Positions 25,801 to 33,923 of a stretch of 64,000 bases of DNA are shown in pieces. A model generated the notes under the pieces. It was not told where the DNA came from and searched no databases. It saw only the letters and a list, made by a program, of their open reading frames with translations. Where the stretch lies: assembly GCA_964651245.1 (NCBI GenBank), contig CAZYVI010000012.1:84024-148023 (forward strand). Direction: 5' to 3'. The DNA comes from Avedoeria sp964651245. Its GTDB lineage: Bacteria > Chloroflexota > Anaerolineae > Epilineales > Epilineaceae. The position numbers were made by a program, and so were the translations under genes. Each line of letters opens with the position of its first letter. Positions within the stretch are counted from its first letter, which is position 1.

Positions 25801-26787
25801 ATGAACGTCAAGGACTACTACACGATCCTGGGCGTACCGCGCTCGGCCGACGACAAGGCGATCCGGCGCGCCTACCGCAAGCTGGCCAAGGAGAACCACC
25901 CCGACCTCCACCCGGGCGACGCGGCGGCGGCCCAGCGCTTCAAGGACGTGGCCGAGGCGTACGAGGTGCTGGGCGACGCCGACAAGCGCGCCAAGTACGA
26001 CCGCTTCGGCGCCGCCTGGCGCCAGGCCGAGCGCGCCGGCGGCGCCGACGGCTTCGACTGGTCGCAGTGGGGCGGCGGGCCCGGCGGCCGGCAACCCGGC
26101 GGGCCTGGCGGCGGCCGGACGCACGTCCGCAACCTCTCGCCCGAGGACCTCGAGTCGATCTTCGGCGGCGGTGGCGGGGGTTTCTCCGACTTCTTCGAGA
26201 CGCTGTTCGGCGGCGGCGCCGGGCGCGGCCGGGGCGCCGCGGCCCCGTCGGCGCGGCTGGGCCGCGGTGGCGACCTCGAGGCCGCGGCGCCGATCACGCT
26301 GGCCGAGGCCTACACCGGCACGACCCGCCAGCTCCAGCTCGACGGCCGCCGGATCGAGGTCCGGATCCCGCCCGGCGTCAAGACGGGCAGCAAGGTCCGG
26401 GTCCGCGGCGAGGGCCAGCCGGGCGAGGCCGGCGCCGGCGACCTCTACCTGGTCGTCGAGGTCCAGCCGGATGGGCGCTTCGAGCGCGACGGCGACGACC
26501 TCCGGACGCGCGTCGCCGTCCCGCTCTACACCGCGCTGCTGGGCGGCGAGGTCGCGGTGCCGACGCCGGCCGGCCCGGCACAGCTGACGATCCCGCCCGA
26601 GACCCGCAACGGGCAGCGCTTCCGGCTCGCCGGCCGCGGCATGCCGCGGCTGCGCGCGCCCGAGACGCACGGCGACCTCTTCGCCACGGTCGATGTCGTC
26701 CTGCCGCGCGACCTGAGCGACGACGAGAAGCGGCTGCTCGCCGAGCTGGCCCGGCTCCGGCCGCCCACCGCCGCGCCCGGCGCGTGA
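25801..26787 (+). CDS. DnaJ/CbpA-type co-chaperone without zinc finger
   Basis: This is a 328-residue protein. The J domain (1-70) is KDYYTILGVPRSADDKAIRR ... KENHPDLHPGD with the HPD tripeptide that stimulates DnaK ATPase. A Gly-rich linker follows (GGGPGGRQPGGPGGG; FGGGGGGFSDFFETLFGGGA), then two beta domains of the DnaJ C-terminal type (LAEAYTGTTRQLQLDGRRIE; RFRLAGRGMPRLR). The CxxCxGxG zinc repeats are absent, so this is the type II/CbpA class. A TATCAT hexamer ends seven bases before the ATG, suggesting a leaderless transcript. Its stop overlaps the GTG of the next gene. Confidence 0.93.
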   Translation: MNVKDYYTILGVPRSADDKAIRRAYRKLAKENHPDLHPGDAAAAQRFKDVAEAYEVLGDADKRAKYDRFGAAWRQAERAGGADGFDWSQWGGGPGGRQPGGPGGGRTHVRNLSPEDLESIFGGGGGGFSDFFETLFGGGAGRGRGAAAPSARLGRGGDLEAAAPITLAEAYTGTTRQLQLDGRRIEVRIPPGVKTGSKVRVRGEGQPGEAGAGDLYLVVEVQPDGRFERDGDDLRTRVAVPLYTALLGGEVAVPTPAGPAQLTIPPETRNGQRFRLAGRGMPRLRAPETHGDLFATVDVVLPRDLSDDEKRLLAELARLRPPTAAPGA

Positions 26788-27878
26788 CGCCGGCCGGGGC
26801 GCCGGGCGGCCGCGCGGACGACCCCGCCGCCGCGTCGCCGCCGCCCGCGCTGGCGCTGGCCGTGGTCGCGTCGCCGGGCCACGACGACCCCGGCCACCCC
26901 GAGCACGCCGGCCGGATTCCGGCCATCCTGGCCGCCCTGGCGGCGGACGCGGCGACCGGCGACGGCGCGGCGGACCGGCTGCCGCGCCTGGCCGTCGAAC
27001 CGGCGTCGCTCGACGCCCTCGCCCGGGTCCACCACCGCCGCTACCTCGAGGCGCTGCACGCCGCGATGGACCGCGCCCCGGCCGTCATCGACGCGGCGCC
27101 GACGTACATCACGCCATCGTCGTTCGACGACGCCCGCCGCTCGGCGGGGGCCGCGATCGCCGCCGTCGACGCCGTGCTGGACGGTCGGGCGGGTGCGGCG
27201 TTCGCCCTGGGCCGGCCGCCGGGGCACCACGCCCGGCCGGCGGCGGCGATGGGCTTCTGCCTGTTGGCCAACGCCGCCGTCGCCGTCCGCCACGCCCAGG
27301 CGCGCGGCGTCGGCCGGGTGCTCGTCGTCGACTTCGACGTCCACCACGGCAACGGGACGCAGGAAGCGTTCCTCGAGGACGCCGGCGTCGTGTTCGTATC
27401 GGTCCAGCAGCGCGGCGCCTACCCGGGCACAGGCGCCGTCGACGACATCGGCATCGGCGCCGGCCGCGGCGCGACGGTCAACGTCCCGCTGCCGGCCGGC
27501 GCCGGCGACGCCGCGTTCGACCGTGCGCTGGCGGAGATCGTCGCGCCGCTCGCAGAGCGCGTCCAGCCGGAGCTCGTCGTCGTCTCGGCCGGCTTCGACG
27601 CATCGTGGCGCGACCCGCTGGCCGGGCTCGCCGTCTCCGGCGCCGGCTTCCACGCCGCCGCGGCGGCGCTGGCCGCGATCGCCGCCCGCCACGCCGAGGG
27701 TCGCCTGGCGTTCGTCCTCGAGGGCGGCTACGACCTGCCGGCGTTGGGCGAGGGCGTCGTCAACGTCGCCCGCGCGCTGCACGGCGCTCCGGCGGCGACG
27801 GCTCTCGGCCGGCCCGACGCGCCGGAGCCCGACGTCGGCGCCGTCGTCGAGGCGGTGCGGCGGCGGCACGGGCTGTAG
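26784..27878 (+). CDS. Histone-deacetylase-fold (acetoin utilisation/APAH-like) amidohydrolase
   Basis: This is a 364-residue zinc hydrolase of the arginase/deacetylase superfamily. Motifs: SPGHDDPGHPEHAGRIPAI near the N-terminus, ALGRPPGHHARPAAAMGFCL with the paired histidines, VLVVDFDVHHGNGTQEAFLE with zinc ligands D and H, and VSAGFDASWRDPL and LEGGYDLPAL. Probable activity: deacetylation of protein lysine, polyamine or a similar acetylamide; the substrate cannot be read from sequence. The GTG at 26784 overlaps the dnaJ stop (GTGA), so translation is coupled with a co-chaperone, which is an uncommon pairing. Confidence 0.9.
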   Translation: MTPAGAPGGRADDPAAASPPPALALAVVASPGHDDPGHPEHAGRIPAILAALAADAATGDGAADRLPRLAVEPASLDALARVHHRRYLEALHAAMDRAPAVIDAAPTYITPSSFDDARRSAGAAIAAVDAVLDGRAGAAFALGRPPGHHARPAAAMGFCLLANAAVAVRHAQARGVGRVLVVDFDVHHGNGTQEAFLEDAGVVFVSVQQRGAYPGTGAVDDIGIGAGRGATVNVPLPAGAGDAAFDRALAEIVAPLAERVQPELVVVSAGFDASWRDPLAGLAVSGAGFHAAAAALAAIAARHAEGRLAFVLEGGYDLPALGEGVVNVARALHGAPAATALGRPDAPEPDVGAVVEAVRRRHGL

Positions 27879-27942
27879 CAGGCTGGGCAGGGGCGACGCC
27901 TCCGGCCGGTCTGGCAACCCCGACCGGTGCCCGTCGATCGCG

Positions 27943-27954
27943 ACGATGCATCGT
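27943..27954. repeat. Palindrome ACGATGCATCGT in a convergent intergenic region
   Basis: This 12-bp palindrome flanked by CG...GCCCGC lies in the 131-bp gap (27879-28009) between two convergent stops. The right arm reads CGTGCCC as in the repeats at 22975 and 23052, with a different centre, so it may be a diverged member of the same family. Nothing else is visible in this gap. Confidence 0.4.
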
Positions 27955-28009
27955 GCCCGCCGCGCCACGTCGGCGATGCCACTATCGACGGTACCGCTGG
28001 CCCATCACC

Positions 28010-30199
28010 CTAGGGTCGCCGCACCGTCAGGGGCAAGTATGCCCGCCCTGCCCCCGACGCGCCCGCCAACTGGACGATCGACACCCCCCCCGCCATCTCG
28101 GCCACCGCCACGCGATCGCCGGCGATCGCAACCCGCCGCGCCGACCCGGGCGTCGGGAGCCACTGAACCACCCGCATGGCCTTGGGATCGCGCACGTCGA
28201 GCACCGCCGTCCCGTGGGCTCCGGCCGCGGCGAAGGCGCGCCCGACGTCGGCGTCCACGGCAATGTCGAGGAAGACCGGCACGGCCGGCCCGGTCGCGCC
28301 GTCGGTGGCCGTATCCACCAGCCCGCCGGCGATCACCGGCCGGTCCGGGTCGGTCAGGTCGACGACGGTCACGCGCTCCCACGCCACAAAGGCGCGCGTG
28401 CCCTTCACGTCGACGCCCGGTGCTCGCGACGAGCCCCCCACCGTGGTCAGCACGACGTTGCCGCGCTCGACGATGCCGCCATCGGCGCCGACGTCGAAGA
28501 CAACGAGTGTCGGCAGCGCGCCGAGCTCCAGCACCAGCGCCACGGCGCCACCGGGCCGCGGGCTCAGCGCGAAGACCGGCCGACGGTCGCCGAGCGCGAG
28601 CCGGTCGACCTCCACCAGGGCCGGACCACCGCGGTCGGCTAGGGCGACGAGGCCCTGTTGGTCCGCAACCCAGACGCCGTCGCCGACCGCGGCCATGGCG
28701 TGCCCGCTCGTGTCGCCGCGCCAACGAAGCCGGGCGCCGGTCGGTTCGTCGCGCTCCACCTGCCACAGGGCGCGGCTCGAAAGGCCGTCCAGCATCCAGA
28801 GCCGGTCGCCGTCGGCCGACAGCACCTGGGGCAGCGCGTCGTACAGCGCGGTCGAGGCCGCGCTGGCGACCGGCAGCCGGCCGGCGGCGTCGGTCAGCGG
28901 CACGAGCCCGGCCGGCGCGTCGGCCGGACCGCCGACGAGCGGCCACGGGCTGTCGGGGGCCGCCGCGAACAGCTGGCCGTCGACGAGCGCGACGTCGGTG
29001 ACGCTCGGCGTCAGCGGCAGGGTGGGCCCGGCGACGGGCGGAGCAGCGCCGCCCACAGCCAGGCGCGTCACGCCGCCGCCGTCGCGCCACAGCAGCCCGC
29101 CGTCGACGGACGCCAAAGCCACCGCGGTCGTGGGCCGCGGCCACGCGTGGGCCGCGGCCGGCTGGCCGGCCGCATCGACGTCGAGGGCGACGAGCTGGGG
29201 CTGCGTGCCCGACAGCGTGGCGTAGAGGCGTCCGTCCCGCCCAGCCACGAGCTGGTGCGGCGCGCTGAATACGGGCGGCGTCGGCAGGGTGGCGCTGCCG
29301 CGCGCCGCGACGGCCGCGGCGTCGACGACGGCCACGTACGGCTCGACGGTCGACATGTCCGGCGCACGGCGTTCGCCCAGCAGCGCCACGTCGCGGCCGC
29401 CGAGGGCGGTCAGGTCGACGATGCGGCCGGCGGCGGCCCAGTCGCCGAGGTGCTGCGGCGTCACCCCGGCCGGCAACGTGAACACCGAGAGCCCCGACTC
29501 GGTGCCGCCGCGCGTCGTCAGCGCGCGGGCCACCGCGGCGTGACCGGCCGTCGCCGCCACGGCGTGGAGCTCGCCGCTACCGAACGGGCCTTCGGCCAGC
29601 GTCCGTTCGGCCGTCGCCAGCCAGCGCGGCGCGCCGTCGTCGACGTCGGCCACGCCCAGCCGCAGGGCCACCGATGCCACGCCGTCGTCGAGGATCGCCA
29701 CCACCAGCCGGTCGTCATGCCACGCCAGCCGCCGCCCGGCGTCGCGCGAGTCCTGCGCCGGTGCGCCGCCGTACGACTGCGGGCGCGGCGCGACGTCGAG
29801 GACGCCGAGCGACGACAACCGGCCGGCGTCGTCGACGCGCCAGACGACGACCGCGCTCCCGGCGACCGCCGCCAGCCGCGCCCCGTCGGGGCGGACCGAC
29901 ACGTCGCCGACGACGGTGTCGAGCGCCGTTCGATCGACGACCTGCGGCCCCCCCGGCGCCGCAAGGTCGAGCGTCAAGACCTGCGCGCCGCTGCCGACCC
30001 AGGCCCAGCGGCCGTGGGCGGCGACGGCGCCGGGCGCTCCGCCGACGCGGTGCGCGAGGGCGGCCGGCGCGTCGGCGTGCAGGTGGGCGGGCAGCGGCGC
30101 CTGGGCCGAGGACGGTGCGGCCGGTCCAAGCGACGGCCCGAGCATGGCGGCGAGGACGGCGATGACGGCGTGGGTGGCGGCGCGGCGGGACGCGATCAT
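28010..30199 (-). CDS. Exported LVIVD-type beta-propeller protein with C-terminal YLPL motif
   Basis: This is a 729-residue protein with signal peptide MIASRRAATHAVIAVLAAML and cleavage near SSAQA. The rest is repeated blades with patterns like RWAWVGSGAQVLTLDLA, GTAVLDVRDPKAMRVVQWLP and RVAIAGDRVAVAEMAGGVSI, which match the LVIVD-repeat style of surface propellers. It ends GRAYLPLTVRRP. The start has AGGAG at eight bases. No enzymatic motif is seen. It converges with the deacetylase gene and is followed upstream by the KimA-like permease gene on the same strand, 108 bp away. Confidence 0.8.
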   Translation of the reverse strand: MIASRRAATHAVIAVLAAMLGPSLGPAAPSSAQAPLPAHLHADAPAALAHRVGGAPGAVAAHGRWAWVGSGAQVLTLDLAAPGGPQVVDRTALDTVVGDVSVRPDGARLAAVAGSAVVVWRVDDAGRLSSLGVLDVAPRPQSYGGAPAQDSRDAGRRLAWHDDRLVVAILDDGVASVALRLGVADVDDGAPRWLATAERTLAEGPFGSGELHAVAATAGHAAVARALTTRGGTESGLSVFTLPAGVTPQHLGDWAAAGRIVDLTALGGRDVALLGERRAPDMSTVEPYVAVVDAAAVAARGSATLPTPPVFSAPHQLVAGRDGRLYATLSGTQPQLVALDVDAAGQPAAAHAWPRPTTAVALASVDGGLLWRDGGGVTRLAVGGAAPPVAGPTLPLTPSVTDVALVDGQLFAAAPDSPWPLVGGPADAPAGLVPLTDAAGRLPVASAASTALYDALPQVLSADGDRLWMLDGLSSRALWQVERDEPTGARLRWRGDTSGHAMAAVGDGVWVADQQGLVALADRGGPALVEVDRLALGDRRPVFALSPRPGGAVALVLELGALPTLVVFDVGADGGIVERGNVVLTTVGGSSRAPGVDVKGTRAFVAWERVTVVDLTDPDRPVIAGGLVDTATDGATGPAVPVFLDIAVDADVGRAFAAAGAHGTAVLDVRDPKAMRVVQWLPTPGSARRVAIAGDRVAVAEMAGGVSIVQLAGASGAGRAYLPLTVRRP

Positions 30200-30307
30200 C
30201 GGGCGGCTCCTGGCGGCGGTGCGATGCGGGTGCGCGGCGTTCACAACACGCGGTTCACCCGTCTCTGACCACCGCCGCCGGTCACGCGTTCCCCGGCCGC
30301 GCCCCGC

Positions 30308-32236
30308 TCACACGTGGTAGTGGATGTCGATCACCACGATGTTCGGCTCGGCGTGGAGCCGGCGGCGCAGCATGTTGGCCGTCTGGTTGTGGAGCAGCCG
30401 CTCGACGGCGTTGCGCGGGATGAACTCGGGCACCACCACCGTGACGAGCTGATCGGGGAACTCCTCGGTGCTCGTCTCGAGGATGAACTCGACCAGGCGG
30501 TCGATGATGTCGCGGTAGTCGTAGTGGACGAGGTGGATCTCCTCGTCCTTCGTCAGCTCCGGGAAGCGCGCCCAGCGGCGCAGGATCCGGGCCTGCTGGA
30601 CTTCGTCGGTGATGATCGCCACGGCGCGGACGTTGGAGCTGAGCTTCTTGGCGTACTTCAACGCCCGCAGCGTGCCGCGGTGGACGTCGGGGATCGGCAC
30701 GATGACGACGTCGGCGACGTCGGTCAGGCTGTCGAGCGTGGCCTCGCGCTCGTGGGTCGACAGCATGGCGGCGACGCGGTCGTAGTGGCGGTGGGTGGCG
30801 CGGAACAGCCAGACGAAGCCGGGGATGACCAGCGCGATGATCCAAGCGCCCTCGAGAAACTTCGTCGCCAGCAGCACCACCAGCACGACGCCGGTGACAA
30901 CGGCGCCGGTGGCGTTGAGGACGCGCTTCCAGCCGACGCGCGGCTCGTGGTGCAGCGTCGTGACGCCGGTGTCGAGCGTCTCGCCCGGCGCCAGGCGGCT
31001 CACCTTGCCCCACAGCCGCACCATCCCGGCCTGCGACAGCGTGAAGCTGACCATGACGCCGATGGCGTACAGCGGCAGCATGTGGATCTCGTCGGCCTGG
31101 AACGCCACCAACACCAGCCCGGCGATGAACGTGAGCAACAGGATGCCCGAGCTGTAGACCAGGCGGTCGCCGCGGTTCTGCATCCAGCGCGGCATGTAGC
31201 CGTCGCGGGCCAGGAAGTAGCCCAGCCGCGGGAAGTCCTGGTAGCCGGTGTTGGCGGCCAGCAGCAGGATGAGCGCCGTGAACGCCTGGACCCAGTAGTA
31301 GAGGATGCGCCCGCCGGGGAGGCCTTCGGCCACGCTGTTCGTCAGCTGCGACAGGATGCTCTCGCCGTCATCGGTCGGCACAAGCGACATGTGGGTGGCC
31401 AGCCACGAGATGCCCAGGAAGAGCGTCATGGCGATGATCGCCATCGCGATCATCGTCGCGGCCGCGTTCTTCGCCTCGGGTTTCTCGAACGCCGCCACGC
31501 CGTCGGAGATCGCCTCGATGCCGGTCAGCGCGGTGCAGCCGGCGGCGAAGGCGCGCAGCAACAGCCAGCCGAACGCCAAGCCGGTGAGGTCGACGGATGG
31601 CGCCACGACCAGCGGATGGGCTTCGAGGGGCGGCAGGCCGAACAGGCCGTTCATGCGCGCCAGCCCCAGGAGGATCGTGACGAGCACGCCGGCCACGAAG
31701 GCGTACGTCGGGAACGCGAACACCGTGCCGCTCTCGCGCACGCCGCGGAGGTTGATCCAGGCGATGACCAGCATCGCGGCGATGGCCAGCGGCACGCGCA
31801 GCTCGACGAGGCCCGGAAACGCCGAGGTGATCGCCCGGACGCCGGCGGCCGTCGAGACCGACACCGTCAGCACGTAGTCGGCCAGCAGCGCGGCGGCGGC
31901 GAAGAGGGCGATGTTCGGCCCGAGGTTGTCCTTGGAGACGAAGTAGGCGCCGCCGCCGTGGGGGTACTTGTGGATCGTCTGGACGTAGCTGGTGCAGACG
32001 AGGGCGATCAGGGCGGCGATCCCGAGCGCGATCGGCATCGTCATCGCCAGGGCGCCGGAGCCCAGGACGATCAGGACGTGCATGATCGCCTCGGTGGCGT
32101 AGGCGTTGGAGCTGATGGGGTCGGAGGCGAAGATGGCCAGGCCGCGGACGCGGTCGAGGCGCTCGTGGGCGCTGGCGCTGGTGGGGAACGGACGGCCGAT
32201 GAGGATCCGCTTGAGGCCGTCGGGGCTGACCTGCAT
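30308..32236 (-). CDS. APC-superfamily permease, KimA (YdaO)-like
   Basis: This is a 642-residue membrane protein. The N-terminus LKRILIGRPFPTSASAHERL followed by VRGLAIFASDPISSNAYATE matches the entry region of KimA-type potassium/proton symporters and related APC permeases, and YPHGGGAYFVSKDNLG is the conserved substrate-path motif. About twelve membrane helices span residues 30-465. A soluble C-terminal domain of about 160 residues (DVVIVPIPDVHRGTLRALKY; VEFILETSTEEFPDQLVTVV) follows, as in KimA. I infer potassium or amino-acid uptake. No c-di-AMP riboswitch is recognisable in its leader. It is transcribed divergently from the TerC-like gene. Confidence 0.85.
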   Translation of the reverse strand: MQVSPDGLKRILIGRPFPTSASAHERLDRVRGLAIFASDPISSNAYATEAIMHVLIVLGSGALAMTMPIALGIAALIALVCTSYVQTIHKYPHGGGAYFVSKDNLGPNIALFAAAALLADYVLTVSVSTAAGVRAITSAFPGLVELRVPLAIAAMLVIAWINLRGVRESGTVFAFPTYAFVAGVLVTILLGLARMNGLFGLPPLEAHPLVVAPSVDLTGLAFGWLLLRAFAAGCTALTGIEAISDGVAAFEKPEAKNAAATMIAMAIIAMTLFLGISWLATHMSLVPTDDGESILSQLTNSVAEGLPGGRILYYWVQAFTALILLLAANTGYQDFPRLGYFLARDGYMPRWMQNRGDRLVYSSGILLLTFIAGLVLVAFQADEIHMLPLYAIGVMVSFTLSQAGMVRLWGKVSRLAPGETLDTGVTTLHHEPRVGWKRVLNATGAVVTGVVLVVLLATKFLEGAWIIALVIPGFVWLFRATHRHYDRVAAMLSTHEREATLDSLTDVADVVIVPIPDVHRGTLRALKYAKKLSSNVRAVAIITDEVQQARILRRWARFPELTKDEEIHLVHYDYRDIIDRLVEFILETSTEEFPDQLVTVVVPEFIPRNAVERLLHNQTANMLRRRLHAEPNIVVIDIHYHV

Positions 32237-32307
32237 GGAGGGGCTCGTGCTTCCGGGACCGGCGCCGCCAGGGTCGGCGGCGGGATTCGCGTCGTGCGCG
32301 ACCGCCT

Positions 32308-32336
32308 GGTATAGTCACGCTCGCCGGGGCTGTAAA
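32308..32336 (-). promoter_or_regulatory. Promoter of the KimA-like gene, overlapping a + strand -10
   Basis: Minus strand: -35 TTTACA (32331-32336), 17-nt spacer, -10 TATACC (32308-32313); predicted start near 32301, leaving a 65-nt leader. On the plus strand TATAGT (32310-32315) overlaps it, with a weak TTCGCG 18 bases upstream, and would serve the divergent TerC-like gene. The two promoters cannot be occupied at once. Confidence 0.55.
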
Positions 32337-32413
32337 GTTTCGCGCCCGGCAGCCGAGGGTCGAGGGCAGAGGCGGGCCGCGTCGCGCGAAGGCGAGGGCG
32401 GGCTCGCTTTTTC

Positions 32414-33451
32414 ATGCCCGGCGACCCGCCAGCGACGGGGGTCGGGGTGGCGACGATGGGCTTCGGGCTCGGGCCGTGGGCGCTGTTCATCGCCTTCGTG
32501 CTCGGGCTGTTGTGGGTCGACCTCAAGGTGCTCCACCGCAACCCGCACAAGGTCAGCGCGCGCGAGGCGGGCTACTGGACGCTGGTGCTGGTGGCGCTGG
32601 CGCTGGGCTTCGCCGGTCTGATCTACCTGCGCCACGACCGCGGCCCCGAGGCGGCGGTCGAGTTCCTGGCCGGCTACGTCCTCGAGCAGTCGCTGTCCAT
32701 CGACAACATCTTCGTGTTCGTGATCCTCTTCGCCTCGTTCAGCGTCCCGCCGATCTTCCAGCACCGCGTCCTGTTCTGGGGGGTGCTGGGGGCGCTGGTG
32801 ATGCGGGCGGTGTTCATCCTGGGCGCCGCCGCCCTGATCGCGCGCTTCGAGTGGGTGCTGCTGGTGTTCGGGGCGATCCTGCTCATCACGGCGATCCGCC
32901 TGGTGTTTGCTTCCGACGACGAGGTCGACGTCGAGGCCAAGTGGGCGGTGCGGCTGGCGCGCCGCGTCCTACCGGTGTCCAGCCGCTACCACGGCGCGCG
33001 CTTCTTCGTCCGCGAGGCGGGCAAGCTGGTGGCGACGCCGCTGTTCGTCGTCCTGTTCCTGGTCGAGACGACCGACGTCGTCTTCGCGTTCGACTCGATC
33101 CCGGCCGTCTTCGGCGTGACGCGCGACCCGTTCATCGTCTTCACCAGCAACATCTTCGCGATCCTGGGCCTGCGCTCGCTCTACTTCGTGCTGCTGGGCG
33201 CCGTCGACCGCTTCCACTACCTCAAGCCGGCGCTGAGCTTCATCCTGGCCTTCATCGGCCTCAAGATGATCGTCGAGCAGCTGCCCGAGCCGCTCCACGT
33301 CCACGTCTCGATCGGCGTCTCGCTGGGCGTCATCGCCGCGACGCTCGTCGTCGCCGCCGTCGCCTCGCTGCTGCGGCCGCTGCCGCCGTCGTCCACGACG
33401 ACCGCCGCCCTCGACGACGCCGCCGAAACGACAGGCGGCCCACCTGCGTGA
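32414..33451 (+). CDS. TerC/Alx-family integral membrane protein
   Basis: This is a 345-residue protein with eight to nine membrane helices. Family signatures: AFVLGLLWVDLKVLHRNPHK in the first helix, AGYVLEQSLSIDNIFVFVIL with the conserved acidic residue, FLVETTDVVFAFDSIPAVFG and FTSNIFAILGLRSLYFVLLG. Members such as E. coli Alx and B. subtilis YkoY/MeeY handle manganese export or metalation of exported enzymes, so a manganese role is a reasonable inference. The in-frame ATG at 32456 fits the usual family N-terminus better and could be the real start. A tellurite-resistance role should not be assumed. Confidence 0.92.
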   Translation: MPGDPPATGVGVATMGFGLGPWALFIAFVLGLLWVDLKVLHRNPHKVSAREAGYWTLVLVALALGFAGLIYLRHDRGPEAAVEFLAGYVLEQSLSIDNIFVFVILFASFSVPPIFQHRVLFWGVLGALVMRAVFILGAAALIARFEWVLLVFGAILLITAIRLVFASDDEVDVEAKWAVRLARRVLPVSSRYHGARFFVREAGKLVATPLFVVLFLVETTDVVFAFDSIPAVFGVTRDPFIVFTSNIFAILGLRSLYFVLLGAVDRFHYLKPALSFILAFIGLKMIVEQLPEPLHVHVSIGVSLGVIAATLVVAAVASLLRPLPPSSTTTAALDDAAETTGGPPA

Positions 33452-33471
33452 GGCGGGCCGCCCGGTGAATG

Positions 33472-33515
33472 GCACCGACGGAGGGATTCGAACCCACAAC
33501 CAAGGGATTAAGAGT
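33472..33515. repeat. Left attachment repeat (truncated tRNA-Lys copy)
   Basis: This 44-bp sequence, beginning GCACCGACGGAGGGATTCGA, is identical to 40856-40899. It contains the 3' half of tRNA-Lys, including T-arm and anticodon loop, but then runs into unrelated sequence (GTTGGCCGG), so it cannot encode a tRNA. Confidence 0.95.
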
Positions 33516-33620
33516 GTTGGCCGGCGGCATCCAGCGCGTGCCAGGACGTGATAGCCCACTCTGTAAAACGAGCATCTGGCGCGCCGTGGCGTCCAGCGCG
33601 TAACGGCGAATACCAGGCCG

Positions 33621-33656
33621 GTTGGCATCCACGTTGGCATCCACGGCGGCATCCAC
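33621..33656. repeat. Left integrase arm-type repeats
   Basis: Three tandem 12-mers: GTTGGCATCCAC (33621), GTTGGCATCCAC (33633) and the variant GGCGGCATCCAC (33645). Two copies recur near the other att site. Such paired tandem sites are where the N-terminal domain of tyrosine integrases binds. A looser repeat, GGC(A/G)TCCAGCGCGT, occurs at 33526 and 33588. Confidence 0.65.
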
Positions 33657-33691
33657 GGCCGAGCAACGACAGGCTGCGTACCAGGTAGCGC

Positions 33692-33720
33692 TTGACGGTC
33701 GAATTGCGTTCGCGTAAACT
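33692..33720 (+). promoter_or_regulatory. Promoter of the element's leader RNA
   Basis: -35 TTGACG (33692-33697), 17-nt spacer, -10 TAAACT (33715-33720); predicted start near 33727. It reads toward the HTH/primase operon. Confidence 0.65.
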
Positions 33721-33726
33721 GACCTC

Positions 33727-33896
33727 AACTGAACATGGTGCATAAGGCCCAATGAGGCCCGGCCCCCCACTCCGGGGGATTGTTCGGCCGTTTGCTGCGA
33801 AGCAGGCGGCGGAGTGTCGGGAGGGCCTGCGTTCACTGATATCGAAGGGCCCAAGAGCCCCTGGCACTCCTAATCGGGAGTGCCGGGGGCTTTTTT
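33727..33896 (+). ncRNA. Candidate structured leader or small RNA with attenuator-like folding
   Basis: About 170 nt lie between a good promoter and a strong intrinsic terminator, with no gene inside. Seen structures: hairpin CCCCC-ACTCC-GGGGG (33764-33778); a perfect 10-bp hairpin with a GCGA tetraloop (33787-33810); and the terminator hairpin. Segment GGAGTG at 33811-33816 can pair either backward with CACTCC at 33768-33773 or forward with GGCACTCC at 33863-33870, which is the left arm of the terminator. This is the 1:2/2:3/3:4 arrangement of transcription attenuators. It may instead act in trans as a small RNA. It does not match any riboswitch class I can recognise. Confidence 0.55.
33854..33896 (+). 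terminator. Intrinsic terminator upstream of the HTH gene
   Basis: AGCCCCTGGCACTCC pairs with GGAGTGCCGGGGGCT (one mismatch) around a short TAATCG loop and is followed directly by six T's (33891-33896). It ends 27 nt before the HTH start codon, so the replication operon is expressed only by read-through of it or from a promoter not seen. Confidence 0.85.
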
Positions 33897-33923
33897 CGTT
33901 TCACTGGCATTGGGAGGCCAACC

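Noticed and set aside
32237..32340. Possible c-di-AMP (ydaO) riboswitch before the KimA-like gene
   Set aside because: The expected conserved segments of the class are not found in the 65-nt leader.
32316..32413. Possible yybP-ykoY manganese riboswitch before the TerC-like gene
   Set aside because: TerC genes often carry it and GGGGCTGTA...GGCAGCCGAGG looked suggestive, but the conserved GGGGAGUAG loop is not present and the interval is too short for the two coaxial legs.
33472..33515. A second tRNA-Lys gene
   Set aside because: Only the 3' half (anticodon loop to acceptor) is present. The 5' half is replaced by unrelated sequence, so it is the displaced att copy.
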